A DNA stretch of 8,400 nt from Streptomyces sp. NRRL F-4489 (GTDB lineage Bacteria > Actinomycetota > Actinomycetes > Streptomycetales > Streptomycetaceae), in contig NZ_LLZI01000075.1 in NCBI RefSeq assembly GCF_001509485.1, positions 1 through 8,400 on the forward strand, read 5' to 3'. A model generated the notes under the pieces. That model worked only from the letters and a program-made list of their open reading frames with translations. It was not told the origin of the DNA and ran no database searches. The number at the start of each line of letters is the position of its first letter. The stretch's first letter is position 1. The position numbers and the translations under genes were made by a program. Positions 1 through 6,400 of this stretch are shown piece by piece.

Positions 1-1
1 G

Positions 2-454
2 ATGGGTGTGAAGCAGGAGGCGGGGGCGCTGGGGGGCGGCGGGGTGCCGGGGGGCGGTGGCCCGGGGGCCGTGGACCCTACGGGGGCCGTTGGTCCTACG
101 GGGGCCGTTGGTCCTACAGGGACCGTTGGCCCTACGGGCTCCACGGGCCCCACTCGCACCTTCCGTATCGACATCGGCGAACTCGTCCTGGACGGCTTCG
201 ACGCGCGGGTCACGGACCCGGGACGCGTATCGGCCGCATTCCAGGCGGAGTTGGCGCGGCTCGTACGGGAACGGGGCGTTCCGCTGGCCTCCGGTGACGG
301 TGACAGTGGCGGTGACGGCGACGGGACGGGCCGCGTGCTGGACGTCCTCACCGGTCTGCCGCCGCTTCCGGCCACCACCCACCCCGTACGGCTGGGCGAG
401 GCGCTGGCCCGCGCGGTGCACGCGGGGCTGGCGGGGCGGGGGGAGGCGCGGTGA
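2..454 (+). CDS. Small eCIS-locus protein with collagen-like Gly-X-Y tract
   Basis: A 150-residue protein that I cannot place in a named family. Residues 1-21 are Gly-rich. Residues 22-51 form a Gly-X-Y tract (GAV/GPT alternating) with one break, Asp25 in a Gly position. Residues 53-70 look like a beta strand (RIDIGELVLDGFD), followed by an amphipathic helix (FQAELARLVRERG), an Asp/Gly linker and a C-terminal helix (GEALARAVHAGLAG). The strand-helix-helix part resembles short hypothetical proteins I associate with actinobacterial eCIS loci just before the DUF4157 gene; this is memory, not a search. The stop overlaps the next GTG by 4 bases, so the two genes are probably co-translated. The ATG is one base from the window edge, so no ribosome binding site can be seen; GTG at 8 or a start outside the window are alternatives. 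Function unknown; an assembly or loading adaptor for the downstream effector is a guess. Confidence 0.6.
   Translation: MGVKQEAGALGGGGVPGGGGPGAVDPTGAVGPTGAVGPTGTVGPTGSTGPTRTFRIDIGELVLDGFDARVTDPGRVSAAFQAELARLVRERGVPLASGDGDSGGDGDGTGRVLDVLTGLPPLPATTHPVRLGEALARAVHAGLAGRGEAR
65..154 (+). repeat. Five 18-base in-frame tandem units encoding GAVGPT-type collagen-like repeats
   Basis: Five consecutive 18-base units encode GAVDPT, GAVGPT, GAVGPT, GTVGPT and GSTGPT. Units two and three are nearly identical in DNA, and the later ones diverge. The unit length keeps frame, so copy-number change would lengthen or shorten the tract without breaking the gene. In protein terms, Gly recurs every third residue across ten triplets except at the Asp of unit one. 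Confidence 0.9.
441..446 (+). promoter_or_regulatory. Ribosome binding site of the giant effector gene
   Basis: GGGAGG lies four bases before the GTG at 451, inside the end of the preceding gene. The spacing is a little short. Together with the GTGA stop/start overlap at 451-454 it supports GTG 451 as the start and suggests coupling to translation of the upstream gene. Confidence 0.6.
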
Positions 455-3400
455 GCGGCGCGGCCCGGGCGGCGGAGTCCGGCGGCCGGTCGCCGGCCGC
501 GCGGGACGACCGGCGCCGCAAGCGGCGGGAGCGGACCGCCAGGACGGCCGCGCCCGAGCCGAAGAACATCGTCAGCGGCGCCGGCCAGCCGCTGGACCCC
601 GGCGTGCGGCGGGAGCTGGAGGAGCGGCTCGGCCACGACTTCGGGCAGGTCCGCCTGCACACCGACCGCGCGTCGGGGCGGCTGGCCGAGCTGATGGGCG
701 CGGACGCGTTCGCGGTCGGCCAGGACATCTTCTTCCGCGAGGGCGCCTACCGGCCCGGCACCGCCGACGGCCGCCGCCTGCTCGCCCACGAACTCCTGCA
801 CACCGTCCAGAACCCGCACGGCCTGGGCGCCCTCCGGGCCGGCCGCGACCTGGGCGCGGTCAGCCTTCCCCAGGACGCGGTCGAACGGGAGGCGGAGACC
901 GCCGCCCAGGAGTCCGTCAGCGCCGCCCTGCGCGCCACCGACCGGCCGGACACCCCGGCCCCGGACGTCTCCCCCGGCCACCCCACCCCCGGTTGGCTCC
1001 GCTACGCCACCGTCCACGCCGACCACCGCCGCACCGAACTCACCGACCCGGCAACCCTGGTGGACCGCCTGGCCAACGGGGTCCTGCGGTCGCTGCGGGG
1101 GGATCCGGAGGATCGTTCGGGGCGGGTGCGGATGCAGTTGGCGCGGATGGCGCCGGAGTTGCAGGACGCGGTGCTGGCGCGGCTGGAGGTGCGGCTGTTC
1201 AGTTCGGAGCACGATCGGCTGCTGGATCTGGTCGAGGAGGCGGAGCGGGGGCCGCTGCCTTTCATGGCGGCGGGCGCGCCCGAACCGGTCACCGACGAGG
1301 CCGCGGCCATCGGGCAGGAACGGGCCCGGCGGGCCGCCGATGCGGACGAACGGCGCGGGCAGGAGGAGAAGGCGGACGACGAGCGCCGCGCGCGGGAACG
1401 GGACCGCAAGGACGCCGACCCGGCCGGTGACGGCGGTCCGGAGCGCGGGCGGTCCGCGGCGGCGGGCGGGGCTCAGGCGCCGGGGGCGGATACGGGTACC
1501 GGGCCGGCCGCAGTGGCGGCCGCCGCGGCGCAGGACCGGGCGGCGGCCGGGGCGCGCGGTGCGGAGCAGGCGCAGGCCCGGCAGGACGACCGTACCGCCA
1601 ACGAGCAGGCGGCCGAACGGGACGGGGCGGGCGCCGCGCGGGGCGTGGAGGAGCAGGCCGCCGCGGGCGGTGCCGGGCAGCGCACGGCCGTGCAGGCGGC
1701 GGAAACCGGCGGCGGACGGCCGGCCGGGCCCGGCGGCGAGCAGGCCACCGCCCCGGAGGCGCCGGACAACAGCGCGGCGGAACCGGGCGAGAAGGACCGG
1801 CGGGGCCGGGACGAGGACACCGCTCCCGGCACCGGCGACCCCGAGAACGAGGAGGACGCGGACGACGAACCGCTGGGCCTGGAGGACGAGGCGGACTCGG
1901 ACGCGGAGGCCGAGGCGGAGACCGACGCGGACGCTGACGCCGATGTCGCGGATGACTCGGGGGTGGGTGACGCCGGGGCGGACGATGGGGCCTCCGGGGA
2001 CGGGCAGGGCGACGCGGACGCGGGTGCGGACGCTGCCGCCGGCGGGGCGGAAGCGGCCCTCTCCGGTGGTGGTTCCGCCGGTCGGGCCGGGGCGCGCGAC
2101 GGCGCACCCGGCGTCATCGACTCCCCCGCCACCGACGACGAGTTCGCCGGCTCCGCACGGGAGGCCGCGACCGCGGACGGGACCGGGGCGAACGACGACG
2201 GCCCCTCCCCCGAGGACGAGCAGGAGGAGGACCAGGAGCCCGAGCGGCGGCTTTCCGAGGACCTGGCGGCCGGCGAGTCCACCGAACAGGAGGTCGGCCC
2301 CGACCCGGACGAGAAGGCCGAGGACACGGTCGGCGAAGACTCCGCCCAGGACGATACGGACGATGACCCCGGCGACCCCGACGACGTAGAACTGGCCCAG
2401 GAACAGGCCGCGGAACGGGCGGCGGACGCCGCGGCGAAGCGGCGGGACGACGCCGCCCGTACCGCGACCCCCGGGACGGGCGGCATGGACGTGCCCGGTG
2501 GCGGCACGGCCGAGCCGGAGAAGCTGTCGAAGGCCGACGAGGACGCGCGCCGGCAGACGGCCGCCGCCGCGCCGGGGGCGTCGTCGGGAGCGGCGTCCTC
2601 CTCGTCGTCGGCCTCGGCCGAGACGTCCGCGTCGTCGTCGGCAGCGTCCCAGACGTCCGCGGCATCTCCGGCTTCCGCCCCGGCAGCCGCCTCCACCCAG
2701 GCCAGTACGCCCCAGGAAGCCCCGGCAGCCACCACCCCCCAAGGAACGACCAGCCACCCACCGGCCCCCACCGATCAGCCCGCCGCCCAGCCCGCCGCCC
2801 AGGCCGATTCCGCCGCCCCGGGCCGGGACCTCACCGCGGGCCATGGCCCGGCCACCACGCCCGAACCGGCGTCGGGCGCAAGCCAGTTGGCCGCCCCCGG
2901 CCCGTCGTCCACTCCGGGGCTCGCCCCGGCCGCTACCGGACCGGCCCGCCCCACCGCCGCCGCGGCCCAGGCGCAGGGCGGGTCCCCGGCCGAGCCGTCC
3001 GCGAAGCCCGCGCGGGGCACGCCCCCGCCCGTACCGTCCCCGTCCACGCCCCGCCAACGCCAGGCAGCCCGGCAAGCCGCCCGCAACGTCCGCTCCGGAA
3101 GCGGCGGAGGCACCGGCACAGGCGGCAGCCGTACGGCATCGGCCCCGGCGCCCGCGCGCGGCGGCGGCCGGAGCGGGTCCGGCCGCGCCTCGTCCGCGCC
3201 CGCCAAGCCGAAGAAGGACGCGCCGCCGCCCGATGTCTCGCAGGGCACGCCCGAGGCGGGACTGGCCACGGTGTCGCGGCTCAAGCCGTACCAGATGCTG
3301 GAGACGTTCCGGGGCGTCAACAGCGCGGTGGGCACGTCGGTCGGCAAGGAGCGGACCGCGCTGCACAACGCGCCCCCGCGCATGGAGCGCCCGATCGGCT

Positions 3401-6400
3401 CGCCCCGTACCGTCCCCGGCGGCCCGAAGCCCGCCGCGCCCGGCACCTATCCGCAGGACAAGGTCGCGCGCACCGACGCGGCCAAGGGGAAGACGGACGA
3501 GATCACCGGCGAGCAGCGGCCGGAGGGCGAGGCGCCCGGTGCCGATGTTCCGGAGCCGAGCTGGTGGGACATCCTGCTGACGATCGGCGGCGCGCTGCTC
3601 AAGAAGATCTTCCCGTTCGACGATCTGATCGACTCGATCCTGGGCCTGCCGACGACCGACGAGGGCCTGAAGGGCGCCCGGGTCGGCAACGCCCCCGGGC
3701 TGCCGCTCCGGGACGACTCCGATCCGCGGCGTACGGACGAGCAGGACCGGAAGCTGGACGAGCGGCGGGACGAGGTCCACCGGTCCGGCCGGGAGGACGC
3801 GGCCCGGCCGATGGGCGAGGACCAGATCTACCCGGACGCCCCCCGGGAGACCCTGACCGCGAAGGTGCCCGGCGGCGCGAAACCGGCCGGCCGGGGCGGC
3901 GCGCCCGGGGCGGGCGGGGGCGCGGTGCCCGTCGAGTCGGCGTCCGCGGTGGCCGAGCACGACCGCGGCCCGCAGATCCAGGCGGCGTTCGGGCAGGGCC
4001 TGGCGCGGATGGGCAAGGAGCGCCGTACCAAGGACGACAAGGCCAGGGCGGACCGGGAGAAGCACGACCGGGACCTCCGGCGGGAGGTCGACACCAGCAC
4101 CAAGAAGCAGGCCGGCGAACGGGAGAAGGGGCAGCAGGACATTGCCGACGCCCGCGACAAGTGGCGCAAGGAGCAGGACGACAAGGTCGCGGAGATCGAC
4201 GGCAAGAAGGGGAAGAAGTTCGAGAAGGTCCGCAAGGACATCGACGACAAGCAGGACGAGACCGATAAGCACGTCGAGAAGCGGACCGAGGACGACAACC
4301 AGAAGATCGACGACGAGCACGCGGACGCCGAGAAGGACGCCCGGCAGGAGCAGGACGACAAGAAGAAGGAGGCGGAGAAGGGCGACGGCGGGTTCCTGGA
4401 CCAGCTCAAGCAGTGGTGGCAGGACCTCAAGGACTCCATCAAGCGGTTCTTCGAACGGGCCCGGAAGGCCGTCACCGACCTCATCGACGCGTTCAAACGC
4501 GAGGTGTTCCAGCTCATCGACGAGGCGCGGAACTGGGTCGTCCAGCAGATCAACGACTTCGCGGACGCGCTGATCGCGTTCGGCGACGAGATGCTCGCCG
4601 ACTACCCGGCGATGCGCGACAAGTGGCGCAACACCATCAACGCGGGCCGCGACTACGCCGTTCAGAAGGTCAACGAGGCCGCGGACAAGCTCAAGGACGT
4701 GGCGGGCAAGCTGCTCGACGGGCTGGGCGGCGCGCTGCTCGCCGGGCTGGACGTGATGGAGGACGGGCTGCTGAAGGCGGTGGACGTCGCGGAGAACGTC
4801 ACCGTCTCGGCGGTGGAGTTCGGGCAGCAGGCCATCGCCGCGCTGGGCGAATGGGCGGCGATCTTCAGCGACATCGTCTCCGATCCCGGCGACTGGATCA
4901 GCAAGGCGGGCAGCGCGGCCGAGAGCGGTGCGAAGGACCATCTCTTCAACGAGATCCAGTCGGCGGTCAAGGAGTGGTTCAACCAGAAGGTCCAGGAGAT
5001 CACCGGGCTGCCGCCGGAGGAGTTCCAGGAGCTGCTGAGCGGCGGCGTCACGATCCAGGAAATGGGCAAGATGGCCTGGGACGCGGCCGTGGAGCAGCTG
5101 CCGATGATCATCGGCACGCTGGTCATGGAGAAGGTCGTGGCCAAGCTGATCCCCGGCGCGGGCTGGGTGATGGGCATCATCGACGCCCTGAAGACGGCGT
5201 GGGGGGCGCTCAGCCGGATCCTCGCCGCGTTCGGCCTCTTCATGGACTTCCTCAAGGCGGTCAAGAGCGGCAACGGGGCGGTGCCGTTCGCCAAGGCCGT
5301 CGCCGCCGGGGTCATCGCCCTCCTGGAACTGCTCTACCAGGAACTGATCAACGGTCTGACCCGTTTCATGGGCGGGGTGACCCGCAAGCTCGGCGACATC
5401 CTGAAGAACCTCCGCACCAAGCGGCGGCCGGGCGGGCACGGCGGTGCGGAGGCGCCCGGCGGGCCCGGCGGCGGGAACCGGTCCGGGCGGCCCGGCCACG
5501 AATCCGGGGCCGAGCCGCACACCGCGCCGACCGCCCGGAACGCCGACCCGCACCGCACCGAGCGGCCCGGCGAACCCGGTCCGGCCACCGACAAACCGGG
5601 GCAGCGCCCGGCGCCCCGCACACCGTCCCCCGACAAGACCTCACGCCCGGAGCCCGGGCCCCGCCCGGCCAAGCGCCCGTCCCCGGAGAAGCAGCCGCAC
5701 CCCAAGGACCGGCCGCAGCCGAAGGCCAAGAAGAAGCCCGACGCGCACGAACGCCGCACGGACGGCCGCGAGGTCAACGACGCCCGCCGCCGCCTCCGCG
5801 ACGCCCGCACCAAACAACGCACCGGCACCTCCGCCCCCTCCGGCACCTCCGCCCCCAAGCGCCGCGGCCCCGGGCGCAGCACCGTCCGCCCCGAGCGCCC
5901 CGCCTCCAAGCACCCTGCTTCCAAGCACCCTGCGGAGCACCCGGCGGAGCACCCGGGCACCACCCGCCCCAAGACATCCCCGAAGACCAGGCCCGGGACC
6001 AAAACCAGGCCCGGGACGAAGCCCAAGGCCAATACCGGGGCCAAGCCCAAGGGCACCCACCGCACCCCCACCACGAAGCCGAAACGCCGGCCGTCGCGCG
6101 TCCGCCGCGCCCTCAACCGCGCCCGCCAGACCGTCAAGTCGGCCCTGGCCCGCGCCCGCCGCGCCGCCCGCCGCCTCCTCGGCAAGGCCCGCCACCTCGG
6201 CCGCAAACTCCACGACCGCGCCCACCGCCTGCGGAACCGCTGGCGCCACCACCGCGACCGCCTGCGGAACCGGTACCACCGCCGGCGCGACCGCAACCGG
6301 GACCGGAAGCACGACAAGAAGGACAAGAACGACAAGAACGGCTCCCGGGACGTCGACCTCCCGAAGGTGCGGTTCCGCGACGTGGACGACCACGAGGTGC

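Noticed and set aside
57..1430. 457-codon + strand frame overlapping the first two genes
   Set aside because: Arg/Pro/Gly-rich translation across two genes that each show real protein features in their own frames.
1894..1956. Asp/Ala/Glu alternating tract as a calcium-binding repeat
   Set aside because: No GGxGxDxxx RTX spacing or EF-hand loop; it is simple acidic low complexity.
1473..2771. 432-codon open frame on the - strand, Ser/Ala-rich
   Set aside because: Mirror of the Asp/Glu/Ala and Ser/Ala tracts on the + strand; no motif, no ribosome site.
2560..3230. Possible frameshift or assembly error in the Ser/Ala/Pro region
   Set aside because: The frame stays open and ordered segments resume in the same frame at residue 941, so simple low complexity explains it.
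5098..5346. Classical transmembrane protein segment
   Set aside because: Hydrophobic stretches are broken by Lys/Glu/Asp, so a stable membrane span cannot be claimed; kept only as a possible membrane-interacting block.
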